Assembly: GCA_036263655.1 (NCBI GenBank)
Contig: DATAGP010000013.1
Span: forward strand, 62,001-126,000
Direction: 5' to 3'
Origin: Schlegelella_A sp036263655
Lineage (GTDB): Bacteria; Pseudomonadota; Gammaproteobacteria; Burkholderiales; Burkholderiaceae_C
Length of the DNA: 64,000 nt
Shown: one piece after another, positions 27,515 through 36,365 of the stretch
Numbering within the stretch: the first letter of the stretch is position 1
How the letters are laid out: the number at the start of each line of letters is the position of its first letter
Translations under genes and position numbers: made by a program
The notes under the pieces: model-generated
Told to the model about the DNA's origin: nothing
Databases searched by the model: none
The model's input: only the letters and a program-made list of their open reading frames with translations

Positions 27515-29083
27515 GTGAACCCCAGGCCCCGCAAGCTCGCCCTGCTCATGGCCGTCGCCGGCCTCGGCATGTCGCTGCCCGCAGCGGCCACGGCCGCCGT
27601 CGACGTTCGGCTCGTTGCCTCGCGTGGGTCGCTCCACGACGTCTTCGGCTTCGAAGCGGCGGCGACGCAGCCCCCGGCCGCGGCCGTGGCCGCGAAGCCC
27701 GAGGACGCGCTGGCCCGACTGGCCGCTCTCGGTCTCGTCGCCCTCCCGCCGGCGGAGCCGCGAACGGCGTGGGCTGCGCCAGCGACGATCGACACCCAGT
27801 CGCATGCATCGGTCGAAGCCAGAGCCGACGGCTCGCCCGCCAAGCCGGCCTCTGGAGCGGTGGAGGCGAGCCACGACGACGCTGACGGAAGAACCATCGG
27901 CCAGGACGCCGACGCGCTGGTCGAGGCCACGAGCGCCGAGAGCGTCGAAGCACCGGTCGTTGCACCGGTCGTTGCACCCCTCGCCGCGGTGGCCCCGGCG
28001 AGCGTCGAGGCGGCCGCCGATGCCATGGCGAACGCGCTGGCGCTCGTCACGCTGGTGGACGAGAGCGCCCCCGGCGACGCGCCGGCTCCGTCGTCGGCAG
28101 TCGCGCTGTCGTTCCTGCGCGGGCCGACGGCCGGGCGGCCACCGCGCACCGCTGCCGACGCGCACATCGAGCCCTGGGCCCTGCCCGTTGCGACGGCCCT
28201 CCCCGGCTTCGATGTCGACCTGTGCCGGATCGACCCGACGCTGCCCGAGCGAGACGCGTCGGCGCACGCGGCCCCGGGCATCGAGCCGGGCGTCCCTTTC
28301 GATCTCGATCTGTGGGCGCACGCAATGCAGGAACCGTTCGGGCGTGACGTGACCAACCCCGTTCCGGCGGACGAGCCTGCGATGCACGCCGGCGTGGACA
28401 TCGACGTCGACGGGATCGGCATCGGCGCCGAGCTGGACATCGATCTCGGACGTCCGACGGCCCAGGCGGCTGCGCAGGTCGACATCGACCTTGGCGCCAC
28501 GGCCGGAAGCGACCTCACGGCAGCCGTGGACATCGACCTCGGTCGAGCCCTGGCTCTGGGCTCCGCCGCGGTCGACATCGCCTTCGATGTCCCGACGGCT
28601 GCCGCGCCGTCCGTTCACGCGGATGCGGCCCTCGAACCGGCCAGGCCGGGCGGGTCCGTTCTGGGCATCGCCGTCGCCGACGCCGTGAGCGAAGCCAAGC
28701 TCGATCGCGTCCGGGGCGGCTTCTCGGCGGCGGGCGGGCTGCAGGTCAGCTTCGGCATCGAGCGCGCCGTCTATGTCAACGGCGCGCTCGTCACGACGAC
28801 GAGCCTCAACGTCAACGGGCTGGGCAACACGACCGCCGGGCCCCCCACCGCATCCGCGACCCCGAGCCAGATCGCGCTTGTCCAGAACGGCGCCGGCAAC
28901 ACCTTCCTCACGGGCTCGATGGATGCGGCGGCGCTCGGCACGGTGGTGCAGAACACGCTCAACAACCAGAAGATCCAGACGGTGACGCTCATCAACGCCA
29001 CCGTGAACAGCCTGCAGATCATCAAGTCGATGAACATCGGCTCCTCGCTCCGCGGCGCGATGATCGACTCGCTGCGACGCTAG
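27515..29083 (+). CDS. Large secreted protein with DIDLG repeats and FapE/FapB-like tail
   Basis: A 522-residue exported protein starting at GTG 27515 after a GGAG site; signal peptide about 1-28. The first 290 residues are Ala-rich and low complexity. Residues about 294-355 repeat the acidic unit DIDLG (DIDVDG, ELDIDLG, QVDIDLG, AVDIDLG). Residues about 392-522 form an ordered C-terminal domain: LDRVRGGF, LQVSFGIERAVYVNG, ALVQNGAGN, VVQNTLNNQKIQ. The tail shares the QN..N...Q style of the two other secreted proteins here. It ends the fibre-like operon. A role as minor fibre component, anchor or assembly factor is inferred. Confidence 0.68.
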   Translation: MNPRPRKLALLMAVAGLGMSLPAAATAAVDVRLVASRGSLHDVFGFEAAATQPPAAAVAAKPEDALARLAALGLVALPPAEPRTAWAAPATIDTQSHASVEARADGSPAKPASGAVEASHDDADGRTIGQDADALVEATSAESVEAPVVAPVVAPLAAVAPASVEAAADAMANALALVTLVDESAPGDAPAPSSAVALSFLRGPTAGRPPRTAADAHIEPWALPVATALPGFDVDLCRIDPTLPERDASAHAAPGIEPGVPFDLDLWAHAMQEPFGRDVTNPVPADEPAMHAGVDIDVDGIGIGAELDIDLGRPTAQAAAQVDIDLGATAGSDLTAAVDIDLGRALALGSAAVDIAFDVPTAAAPSVHADAALEPARPGGSVLGIAVADAVSEAKLDRVRGGFSAAGGLQVSFGIERAVYVNGALVTTTSLNVNGLGNTTAGPPTASATPSQIALVQNGAGNTFLTGSMDAAALGTVVQNTLNNQKIQTVTLINATVNSLQIIKSMNIGSSLRGAMIDSLRR

Positions 29084-29150
29084 ATCGCAGCCTCGCGGCT
29101 GAGGCACACCGCTTGCCAAGCGCAGCCAAACAGTTCGGACAAGGAAACAC

Positions 29151-30926
29151 ATGCGACCGGCGCGCACGCTGCGTGCGGCGCTCGCAGCCGCCGTTGTCGT
29201 CGTGGCATTCCTGCCGACAGCCCTGGCCGCCGCAGGCACCGCCGACGAATGGCCGATGGCCAGTGGCGACGCGGAGAACACCCGCTTCAGCACGCTCGAC
29301 CAGATCAAGGTCAGCAACGTGCGCCAGCTTGCGCAGGTCTTCAGCTTCCCGATGGGCGTGGAGCGTGGCCAGGAGGCCGCCCCGCTGGTCGTGGGCTCGA
29401 CCATGTACGTCGTCGCTCCGTTTCCCAACTATCTCTACGCTCTCGACCTGACCCGACCGTCGGCGCCGCTGAAGTGGACCTTCGATCCGAAGGCCGACCC
29501 CGCCTCCCGAGGCGTCGCCTGCTGCGACCACGTCAACCGCGGTGCGGCCTATGCCGATGGCCGCGTCTTCATCAACACGCTCGACGTGCAGACCATCGCC
29601 GTCGACGCGGCAACGGGACGCGAGCTGTGGCGTGCCAAGCTCGGCGACATCAACCGCGGCGAGACGATGACGATGGCGCCGCTCGTCGTTCGCGACAAGG
29701 TTCTGGTCGGCAACAGCGGCGGCGACCTCGGCGTGCGCGGCTGGCTGACCGCGCTCGACGCCGCCACCGGCCGCATCGTCTGGCGCGCGTGGAGCACGGG
29801 TCCGGACAAGGACGTGCTGATCGGCCCCGGCTTCAGGCCCTTCTATCCGCAGGACCGGGGCAAGGACCTGGGCGTGACCAGCTGGCCGGGCGGCGCATGG
29901 AAGCTCGGCGGAGGGACGCCCTGGGGCTTCATCTCCTACGACGCGCAGCTCGACCTCATCTACTACGGCACCGGCAACCCCGGGCCCTGGAACCCCGAGC
30001 AGCGGCCGGGCGCGAACCAGTGGACCTCCGGCATCTTCGCGCGCCGGCCCGACACCGGCGAGGCGATCTGGTTCTACCAGTGGAGCCCGCACGACCTGCA
30101 CGACTACGACGGGGTCAACGAGAACGTGCTCGTCGACCTCGACATCGGCGGGCGACGGCGAGCCGTGCTCCTGCATCCCGAGCGCAACGGCTACCTCTAC
30201 GTGCTCGATCGCGCCACCGGCCAGGTGCTCTCGGCCGATCCCTTCGTGCCGATCACGACCACGACGGGCGTCGACCTGCACAGCGGCCGGCTCAAGTACA
30301 ACCCGGACAAGGACCCGCGCGCCGGCGAGACGGTGCGCAACATCTGCCCCGCGTCGCCTGGAGGCAAGGACTGGCAGCCCTCGGCCTGGTCGCCCAGGAC
30401 CCGCCTGCTCTACATCCCGCACCAGAACCTGTGCCAGGACGCATCGACCTATGAGGTGAGCTACATCGCCGGCACGCCGTACCTCGGCGTCGACGCGAAG
30501 ATGCGCGCCGGCCCCGGCGGACACCGGGGCGAGTTCAGCGCCTGGGACCCGGTGGCACGACGCAAGGCCTGGAGCATCAAGGAGAGCTTTCCGGTCTGGA
30601 GCGGCGCCCTCGTGACCGCCGGCGACGTCGTCTTCTACGGCACCATGGACGGCTGGTTCAAGGCGCTCGATGCGACGACGGGCGCACTGCTCTGGCAGTT
30701 CAAGACGGCCTCCGGAATCATCGGCCAGCCGGTGAGCTATCGCGGCCCCGACGGCAAGCAGTACGTCGCGGTCCTCTCGGGCGTCGGCGGCTGGGCCGGC
30801 GTCATCGTCGCCGGCGACCTCGACGCGCGCGACAGCTCGGCCGGGCTCGGCATCGTCAACGCCATGAGAGACCTGCCCCGGCACAGCGCCAAGGGCGGCA
30901 CCCTCCATGTCTTCGCGCTGCCTTAG
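29151..30926 (+). CDS. PQQ-dependent methanol/ethanol-type dehydrogenase (XoxF/ADH-like)
   Basis: A 591-residue periplasmic quinoprotein; signal peptide about 1-27. Eight-blade propeller repeats show as TALDAATGRIVW and KALDATTGALLW. The adjacent cysteines Cys124-Cys125 form the ring disulfide next to PQQ. The active-site loop HDLHDYDGVN gives catalytic Asp318 and, two residues on, Asp320, the extra acid that marks lanthanide-dependent enzymes. Asn276 in GTGNPGPWN is a metal ligand. In GNSGGDLGVRG, Asp192 stands where Glu is usual. It oxidises a primary alcohol and passes electrons to cytochrome c. It leads an operon with an XoxJ-like protein, cytochrome c and a terminal oxidase. PQQ synthesis genes are not in the window. 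Confidence 0.88.
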   Translation: MRPARTLRAALAAAVVVVAFLPTALAAAGTADEWPMASGDAENTRFSTLDQIKVSNVRQLAQVFSFPMGVERGQEAAPLVVGSTMYVVAPFPNYLYALDLTRPSAPLKWTFDPKADPASRGVACCDHVNRGAAYADGRVFINTLDVQTIAVDAATGRELWRAKLGDINRGETMTMAPLVVRDKVLVGNSGGDLGVRGWLTALDAATGRIVWRAWSTGPDKDVLIGPGFRPFYPQDRGKDLGVTSWPGGAWKLGGGTPWGFISYDAQLDLIYYGTGNPGPWNPEQRPGANQWTSGIFARRPDTGEAIWFYQWSPHDLHDYDGVNENVLVDLDIGGRRRAVLLHPERNGYLYVLDRATGQVLSADPFVPITTTTGVDLHSGRLKYNPDKDPRAGETVRNICPASPGGKDWQPSAWSPRTRLLYIPHQNLCQDASTYEVSYIAGTPYLGVDAKMRAGPGGHRGEFSAWDPVARRKAWSIKESFPVWSGALVTAGDVVFYGTMDGWFKALDATTGALLWQFKTASGIIGQPVSYRGPDGKQYVAVLSGVGGWAGVIVAGDLDARDSSAGLGIVNAMRDLPRHSAKGGTLHVFALP

Positions 30927-31761
30927 CGGCTGGCGACGCCTGCTGGCGATCGGCGGCCTGCTGATCGGCGCGACAGCGCCCGCGGCAGCCGACGAGAAGA
31001 TGCTGCGCGTCTGCGCCGACCCCGACAACCTGCCGTACTCGAAGGCCGACGAATCCGGGTTCGAGAACCGCATCGCCGAGCTCGTGGCATCGGACCTGAA
31101 CGCCGCCCTGCACTACGAATGGCAGGCGCAGGGCCGGGGCTTCGTCCGCAAGACCCTCGGTGCCGGGCTGTGCGACGTCTTCATCGGCGTCCCCGCAGGC
31201 TTCGACCGGGTGGCGACGACGCGTCCGTACTACCGCTCCGGCTATGTCTTCGTCAGCCGCGCCGAGGGCGCGCCGGGCCTCGACTCGTTCGAGGACCCGC
31301 GGCTGCGAACGCTCTCGATCGGCGTGCAGCTCATCGGCGACGACCTCGCCGCGACCCCTCCGGGACACGCGCTCGTGCGGCGCGGCGCCACCGATCGCGT
31401 CGTCGGCTACCCGGTCTACGGCGACGGGCCGGCGGCGGAGCGGGCCCTCCGCGACCTGGCCTCCGGAACCCTCGATGCCGCCGTGCTCTGGGGCCCGCAG
31501 GCGGGCTACTTCGCGGCCCGCAGCCCCGTGCCGATGCGGATGAGCAGCGCGCAAGGGCCGGACGGCCTGGCCATGCCGTTCGAGTTCTCGATCGCCATGG
31601 GCGTGCGCAAGGGCAACACGGCGCTGCGAGAGGCGCTCGACGAGGTCATCGAACGCCGTGGTCAGGAGATCGCCGCCATCCTCGACGCGTACGCGGTGCC
31701 GCGCCGGCCGCTGCCGCCGCCCCCTGCACACCGCACGGCCTTGCCGTCGGCGACGCCATGA
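30907..31761 (+). CDS. XoxJ/MxaJ-like periplasmic binding protein associated with quinoprotein dehydrogenase
   Basis: A 284-residue periplasmic binding-protein fold; signal peptide about 1-28. It opens with LRVCADPDNLPYSK, the usual start of MxaJ/XoxJ-type proteins, then GLCDVFIGVP, TTRPYYRSGYVFV and a long Pro-rich end. These proteins sit beside PQQ dehydrogenases and are thought to aid their maturation, not import. It overlaps the dehydrogenase gene by 20 bases and is coupled (ATGA) to the cytochrome gene. Confidence 0.87.
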   Translation: MSSRCLSGWRRLLAIGGLLIGATAPAAADEKMLRVCADPDNLPYSKADESGFENRIAELVASDLNAALHYEWQAQGRGFVRKTLGAGLCDVFIGVPAGFDRVATTRPYYRSGYVFVSRAEGAPGLDSFEDPRLRTLSIGVQLIGDDLAATPPGHALVRRGATDRVVGYPVYGDGPAAERALRDLASGTLDAAVLWGPQAGYFAARSPVPMRMSSAQGPDGLAMPFEFSIAMGVRKGNTALREALDEVIERRGQEIAAILDAYAVPRRPLPPPPAHRTALPSATP

Positions 31762-32318
31762 AGGCGCCGCTGCTGGCACTGATCGCATCGCTGGTGCTGG
31801 CCGGCTGCTATCGCGAGAAGCGCGAGTTCAGCGCCGCCCCCGCTCCGGATGGCGCGGCGTCGGCCGGCCGCACCTCGTCGCTCCGGCCCGGCGACGGCGA
31901 CCCGGTACAGCCGGGTCGCATGAGCCCGCCGCCCGCACCCTACGAGTACAACGCCTACGCCATCAACCAGGGCAAGCGGCTCTTCCGCTGGTACAACTGC
32001 AGCGGCTGCCACGCCCAGGGCGGCGGCGGCATGGGCCCGCCGCTGATGGACGACAAATGGCTGTACGGGCACGAGCCGCACCGCATCTTCGCGAGCATCG
32101 TCGAGGGCCGCCCGAACGGCATGCCGGCGTTCGGCGGACGCGTTCCCGAGGAGCAGGTCTGGCAGCTCGTCGCCTACGTGCGCTCGATGGGCGGTCACAT
32201 CCGGAAGGACGTGGCCCCGAGCCGTGCCGACGCGCTGACCGGCGCGCCGCCCGAGAACGAACGCGTGCCATCACCGCCCGTGCCGCACCGGCCGCCGCCG
32301 CCCTCGCCGACTCAGTGA
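31758..32318 (+). CDS. Lipoprotein cytochrome c
   Basis: A 186-residue class I c-type cytochrome. The signal ends LAGC with lipid-modified Cys17. The haem site CSGCH is at 81-85, preceded by NQGKRLFRWYN, and GMGPPLMD and NGMPAFGG follow, the latter probably supplying the axial Met. The tail is Pro-rich. Position between the dehydrogenase/XoxJ-like pair and oxidase subunit II suggests it shuttles electrons from the PQQ enzyme to the oxidase while tethered to the membrane. Confidence 0.9.
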   Translation: MKAPLLALIASLVLAGCYREKREFSAAPAPDGAASAGRTSSLRPGDGDPVQPGRMSPPPAPYEYNAYAINQGKRLFRWYNCSGCHAQGGGGMGPPLMDDKWLYGHEPHRIFASIVEGRPNGMPAFGGRVPEEQVWQLVAYVRSMGGHIRKDVAPSRADALTGAPPENERVPSPPVPHRPPPPSPTQ

Positions 32319-32319
32319 G

Positions 32320-33384
32320 ATGACGATGCGCCGCCGCGTCCTCTTGGCCTCGTTCGTGCTCATCGCCCTGACCGCGCTCGTCGTGCCGGTGGCAGGAGCC
32401 CAGCCCGTGGCGCGGCTGCCGATGGGACCGCACGACACGCTCGCCGCCGCGGGGCCGCAGGCCGCGGCGATCGGTCGGCTGTGGAACGTCTTCCTGGCCG
32501 TGTGCGTCGCCGTCACCCTGGCCGTGTTCGCGGCGTTCGCCTACGCGATCTGGCACGGCCGGCGCGCCGACGAGCGCACGCCGCCGGACCTTTCCGGCCT
32601 CGACCGGCACGAGCGGGGGCCGTATCGCAGCGTCATCGCCGCGCTGACCGTGTCGACCGTGCTCCTGCTGTTCCTGATCGGCGCCAGCGTCTGGACCGAT
32701 CGCGCGCTGGCGCAGATGAGCCTCGTCGATGCCGTGCACCTGCAGGTGACCGGGCACCAGTGGTGGTGGGAGGTTCGCTACCGCGGCGAGCCGGCGTCGG
32801 ACACCTTCACGACCGCCAACGAGCTGCACGTGCCGGTGGGCCGGCCCGTGGTGATCGAGCTGAGGTCGAACGACGTCATCCACAGCCTGTGGGTGCCGAA
32901 TCTCGCCGGCAAGAAGGACCTGATCCCGGGCCGCACCGCGGTCATGCACTTCCGTGCCGACCGCCCCGGCGTCTACCGGGGCCAGTGCGCGGAGTTCTGC
33001 GGCTTCCAGCATGCGTTCATGGCCTTCGAGGTCGTCGCCGACCCGCCCGAGCGCTTCGCCGAATGGGCGGCGCGCCAGCGCCAGGAGGCGAGCCCGCCGA
33101 CGGCCGAGGAAGCCAAGCGCGGCGCGCAGGTGTTCCTGGGCAGCACCTGCGTGATGTGCCACGCGATCCAGGGCACGAGCGCGCAGGCGACCCAGGGCCC
33201 GGACCTCACGCATGTGGGGGCACGCCGAACGCTTGCCGCCGGCACGCTCGCCAACACGCCGGAGCACATGTTCCGCTGGATCAAGGACCCGCAGAAGCTG
33301 AAGCCGGGCACGCACATGCCGGCATCGAACCTGCCGGACGCCGACCTGCGCGCCGTCGCCGCCTACCTGGACGGGCTGAAGTGA
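32320..33384 (+). CDS. coxB: Cytochrome c oxidase subunit II with fused cytochrome c domain
   Basis: A 354-residue caa3-type subunit II. Signal/first helix at 1-27, then two membrane helices (about 52-78 and 104-123). The CuA site is complete: His188, then CAEFCGFQHAFM with Cys223, Glu225, Cys227, His231 and Met234; VTGHQWWWEV is the docking strand. A cytochrome c domain follows, CVMCH at 277-281 with Met333 as likely axial ligand. Electrons enter at the haem or CuA and pass to subunit I. The stop overlaps the GTG of the subunit I gene. Confidence 0.94.
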   Translation: MTMRRRVLLASFVLIALTALVVPVAGAQPVARLPMGPHDTLAAAGPQAAAIGRLWNVFLAVCVAVTLAVFAAFAYAIWHGRRADERTPPDLSGLDRHERGPYRSVIAALTVSTVLLLFLIGASVWTDRALAQMSLVDAVHLQVTGHQWWWEVRYRGEPASDTFTTANELHVPVGRPVVIELRSNDVIHSLWVPNLAGKKDLIPGRTAVMHFRADRPGVYRGQCAEFCGFQHAFMAFEVVADPPERFAEWAARQRQEASPPTAEEAKRGAQVFLGSTCVMCHAIQGTSAQATQGPDLTHVGARRTLAAGTLANTPEHMFRWIKDPQKLKPGTHMPASNLPDADLRAVAAYLDGLK

Positions 33385-35318
33385 ATTCGGCCGCCGCCGC
33401 GCAGCCGCCGCCGGTCAACGCCGTGCCGCCGACGGCGCGCGACGTCGCGGCCCTGGAGGCGACCTGGCGCGACCCGCCGGGATTCATCGGCTGGTTCTCG
33501 GCGATCAATCACAAGACGATCGGCATCCGCTTCATCGTCACGGCCTTCGGCTTCTTCGTCGCCGGCGGACTGCTCGCCATGCTGATGCGCCTGCAGCTGG
33601 CCCGACCCGGAAACACGCTGGTCGGCCCGGACCTCTACAACCAGCTGTTCACGATGCACGGCACGACCATGATGTTCCTGTTCGCCGTGCCGGTGATGCA
33701 GGCCGTCTCGGTCTACCTGGTGCCGCTGATGATCGGCACGCGCAGCGTCGCCTTTCCGCGCATGAACGCGTTCGCCTACTGGATCTTCCTGTTCGGCGGC
33801 GTGATGCTCTTCGGCGCCTTCCTGCTGAACGTCGGCCCCGACGCGGGCTGGTTCGCCTACCCGCCGCTGGCCGGCCCCGACTACTCGCCCGGCAAGCGCA
33901 TGGACTTCTGGGCCCAGCTGATCACCTTCACCGAGCTGTCGGGCCTGCTCGAGGCGGTGATCCTCATCACCACGGTGTTCAAGCTGCGCGCGCCCGGCAT
34001 GACGCTGAACCGAATTCCGCTCTTCGTCTGGGGCATGCTGGTGACCGCCTTCATGGTCATCTTCGCCATGCCGTCGGTGATGCTGGCGAGCAGCGCGCTC
34101 ATCATGGACCGCCTCGTCGGCACGCATTTCTTCAACCCGGCCGAGGGCGGCGACCCGGTCCTCTGGCAGCACCTGTTCTGGTTCTTCGGCCACCCCGAGG
34201 TCTACTTCATCTTCATCCCGGGGCTCGGCTTCCTGTCGGCGATCATCGCGACCTTCGCGCGGCGCCCCATCTACGGCTACACGGCGATGGTGCTGTCGCT
34301 CATCGCCACCGGCTTCCTCGCCTTCGGCCTGTGGGTCCACCACATGTTCGCGGCCAACCTGCCGGAGCTCGGCAAGAGCTTCTTCACCGCGGCCAGCATG
34401 ATGATCGCCATCCCCTCGGCGGTGCAGATCTTCTGCTGGATTGCCACCCTGTGGACCGGCAGGCTGAACTTCAAGACGCCGCTGCTGTTCGTGCTGGCCT
34501 TCTTCGTCATCCTGGTGATCGGCGGCATGACGGGGCTGATGCTCGCCTCGGTGCCCCTCGACCTGCAGGTGCACGACACCTACTTCGTGGTCGCGCACCT
34601 GCACTACGTGCTGATCGGCGGCGCCGTCTTTCCGCTGATCGGTGCGATCTACTACTGGTATCCCAAGTTCACCGGCCGGCTGATGAGCGAGGTCCTCGGC
34701 CGCTGGCACTTCTGGCTCTTCTTCATCGGCTTCAACGTCGCCTTCTTCCCGATGCACATCCTCGGCATCCAGGGCATGCCGCGGCGCGTGTACTCCTATG
34801 CGGCCGAGACGGGCTGGGGGCCGCTGAACGCGCTGGCGAGCTTCGGCACGCTGCTCATCGCCGCGAGCGTGATCGTCTTCGTCGTCAACGTGTTCGCCAG
34901 CGTGCGCCGCGGCGTCCCGGCGGGGGCCGACCCCTGGGGCGGCGGCACGCTCGAATGGTCGACGCCTTCGCCGCCGCCGGCCTGCAACTTCGAGGCGATC
35001 CCGGTCGTGAACGGGCGCGATCCGCTGTGGGAGCCGAACGGCCTGCCGACCGGCGTGAGCGGCCTCGCCACTGACAGCCGCGAGCTGCTGATGACGACCC
35101 TGCTCGATGCCCGGCCGGAGACCCGCGAGTCCTTCCCCGTTCCGACCCCGTGGCCCTTCGTCGCTGCGCTGGCGACGACGGTGCTCTTCGTCGGCTCGAT
35201 CTTCACGCCCTGGGCCGTGGTCTGGGCGAGCATCCCGGTCGCGATCGCCCTGACCGCGTGGTTCTGGCCTCGCCAAGGCGAGACCGCTGCCCACCTGGCG
35301 CTGGAGCGACGGCCGTGA
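33381..35318 (+). CDS. coxA: Cytochrome c oxidase subunit I
   Basis: A 645-residue haem-copper oxidase subunit I with at least 12 membrane helices. Landmarks are HKTIGIRF, MHGTTMMFLF (haem a ligand), WQHLFWFFGHPEVYFIFIPG (CuB His and the Glu of the D-channel, A-family type), HHMFAANL and VAHLHYVLIGG (haem ligands). The last 100 residues after the core add another pair of helices. The start is GTG 33381 overlapping the subunit II stop. It reduces O2 to water and pumps protons. Confidence 0.96.
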   Translation: MNSAAAAQPPPVNAVPPTARDVAALEATWRDPPGFIGWFSAINHKTIGIRFIVTAFGFFVAGGLLAMLMRLQLARPGNTLVGPDLYNQLFTMHGTTMMFLFAVPVMQAVSVYLVPLMIGTRSVAFPRMNAFAYWIFLFGGVMLFGAFLLNVGPDAGWFAYPPLAGPDYSPGKRMDFWAQLITFTELSGLLEAVILITTVFKLRAPGMTLNRIPLFVWGMLVTAFMVIFAMPSVMLASSALIMDRLVGTHFFNPAEGGDPVLWQHLFWFFGHPEVYFIFIPGLGFLSAIIATFARRPIYGYTAMVLSLIATGFLAFGLWVHHMFAANLPELGKSFFTAASMMIAIPSAVQIFCWIATLWTGRLNFKTPLLFVLAFFVILVIGGMTGLMLASVPLDLQVHDTYFVVAHLHYVLIGGAVFPLIGAIYYWYPKFTGRLMSEVLGRWHFWLFFIGFNVAFFPMHILGIQGMPRRVYSYAAETGWGPLNALASFGTLLIAASVIVFVVNVFASVRRGVPAGADPWGGGTLEWSTPSPPPACNFEAIPVVNGRDPLWEPNGLPTGVSGLATDSRELLMTTLLDARPETRESFPVPTPWPFVAALATTVLFVGSIFTPWAVVWASIPVAIALTAWFWPRQGETAAHLALERRP

Positions 35319-35989
35319 GCGCGCCGAGCGAGACGATCGATCCGGGGATCGCCGCCGCGCCGGCCACGGCGCACGATCGAGGCGATGCCGGGATGGGCGG
35401 CGCTCCTGTGGACGTGCGCGCGCTGCCGAGCTTCGCCTTCCGCCACGGCAGCCTGATGTGGTGGGGGACCTTCGGCCTGATCGCGATCGAGAGCACCGTC
35501 TTCGCGCTGGCCATCGTCGCCTACTTCTACCTGCGCAACAACGCCACCGAATGGCCGCTGAGCACGCCGCCGCCGGACGTGCTCTGGGGCACGGTCAACA
35601 CCGCCATCCTCCTCGTCAGCATGTGGCCGAACCACCTGGCCAAGCGCGCCGCCGAGCGGCTCGACCGGCACGGCGTGCAGCTCTGGCTGAGCGTCTGCCT
35701 CGTATTCGCGCTGCTGTTCCTCGGCGTCCGCTGGCTCGAGTTCGAGACGCTCAACTGCAAGTGGAACAGCGACGCGTACGGCTCCATCGTATGGACCCTG
35801 ATGGGACTGCACACCTTCCACCTGATCACCGACACCTGGGACACGGCGGTGCTCGACGTCCTCTTCTTCACGGGCCCGCTGGAAGGGCGGCGCTACGTCG
35901 ACGTGAGCGAGAACGCGGAGTACTGGTACTTCGTCGTCCTCAGCTGGCTGCCGATCTACGCCGTCGTGTACTGGGGCGCGCGGGGCTGA
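35315..35989 (+). CDS. coxC: Cytochrome c oxidase subunit III-like protein
   Basis: A 224-residue membrane protein of the heme-copper oxidase subunit III family, with five predicted helices. Conserved pieces are MWWGTFGLIAIEST, YFYLRNN, LGVRWLEFE, MGLHTFHLITD and the C-terminal YWYFVVLSWLPIYAVVYW. The start GTG 35315 overlaps the subunit I stop. Shorter than mitochondrial subunit III and lacking its first two helices, as in many caa3-type operons. Confidence 0.9.
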   Translation: MSAPSETIDPGIAAAPATAHDRGDAGMGGAPVDVRALPSFAFRHGSLMWWGTFGLIAIESTVFALAIVAYFYLRNNATEWPLSTPPPDVLWGTVNTAILLVSMWPNHLAKRAAERLDRHGVQLWLSVCLVFALLFLGVRWLEFETLNCKWNSDAYGSIVWTLMGLHTFHLITDTWDTAVLDVLFFTGPLEGRRYVDVSENAEYWYFVVLSWLPIYAVVYWGARG

Positions 35990-35990
35990 G

Positions 35991-36365
35991 ATGGCGGCGC
36001 CCGACCTGGGATCCGCGCCCGGCTGGCCCGCCCTCCTGCTGGCGCCGCTGCTCGCGACCGGCCACGTGTCGCTGGCCTATGCGCTGGTGTCGCCTTCCTG
36101 CGCCCGGCAGGACAGCCTCGTTCTCCATGCGCTGTCGGCGCTGTCCCTGCTCCTCACCGCGGCGATGACGGCGCAGGCCTGGCGGCACTGGTCCGCGATC
36201 ACGGCGTCGACCGAACACCGGCCCGGCGTCACCTGGAGCGACGGCAGCGATGCCGGTGCCCAGTCCGGCTTCATCGCGCTCGTCGCCACGCTCGCGGGGG
36301 CCTTGTCGGCGCTCGTCGTCGTCGCCGCGTGGATCCCGATGTGGGTCCTGCCGCCGTGCTCGTGA
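35991..36365 (+). CDS. Small membrane protein of the oxidase operon
   Basis: A 124-residue protein with three likely membrane helices (about 12-33, 44-62, 92-117). It starts one base after the subunit III stop, and its TGA overlaps the start of ctaG (GTGATG). Position suggests an oxidase accessory or subunit IV-like role, but I recognise no conserved motif. Confidence 0.7.
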   Translation: MAAPDLGSAPGWPALLLAPLLATGHVSLAYALVSPSCARQDSLVLHALSALSLLLTAAMTAQAWRHWSAITASTEHRPGVTWSDGSDAGAQSGFIALVATLAGALSALVVVAAWIPMWVLPPCS

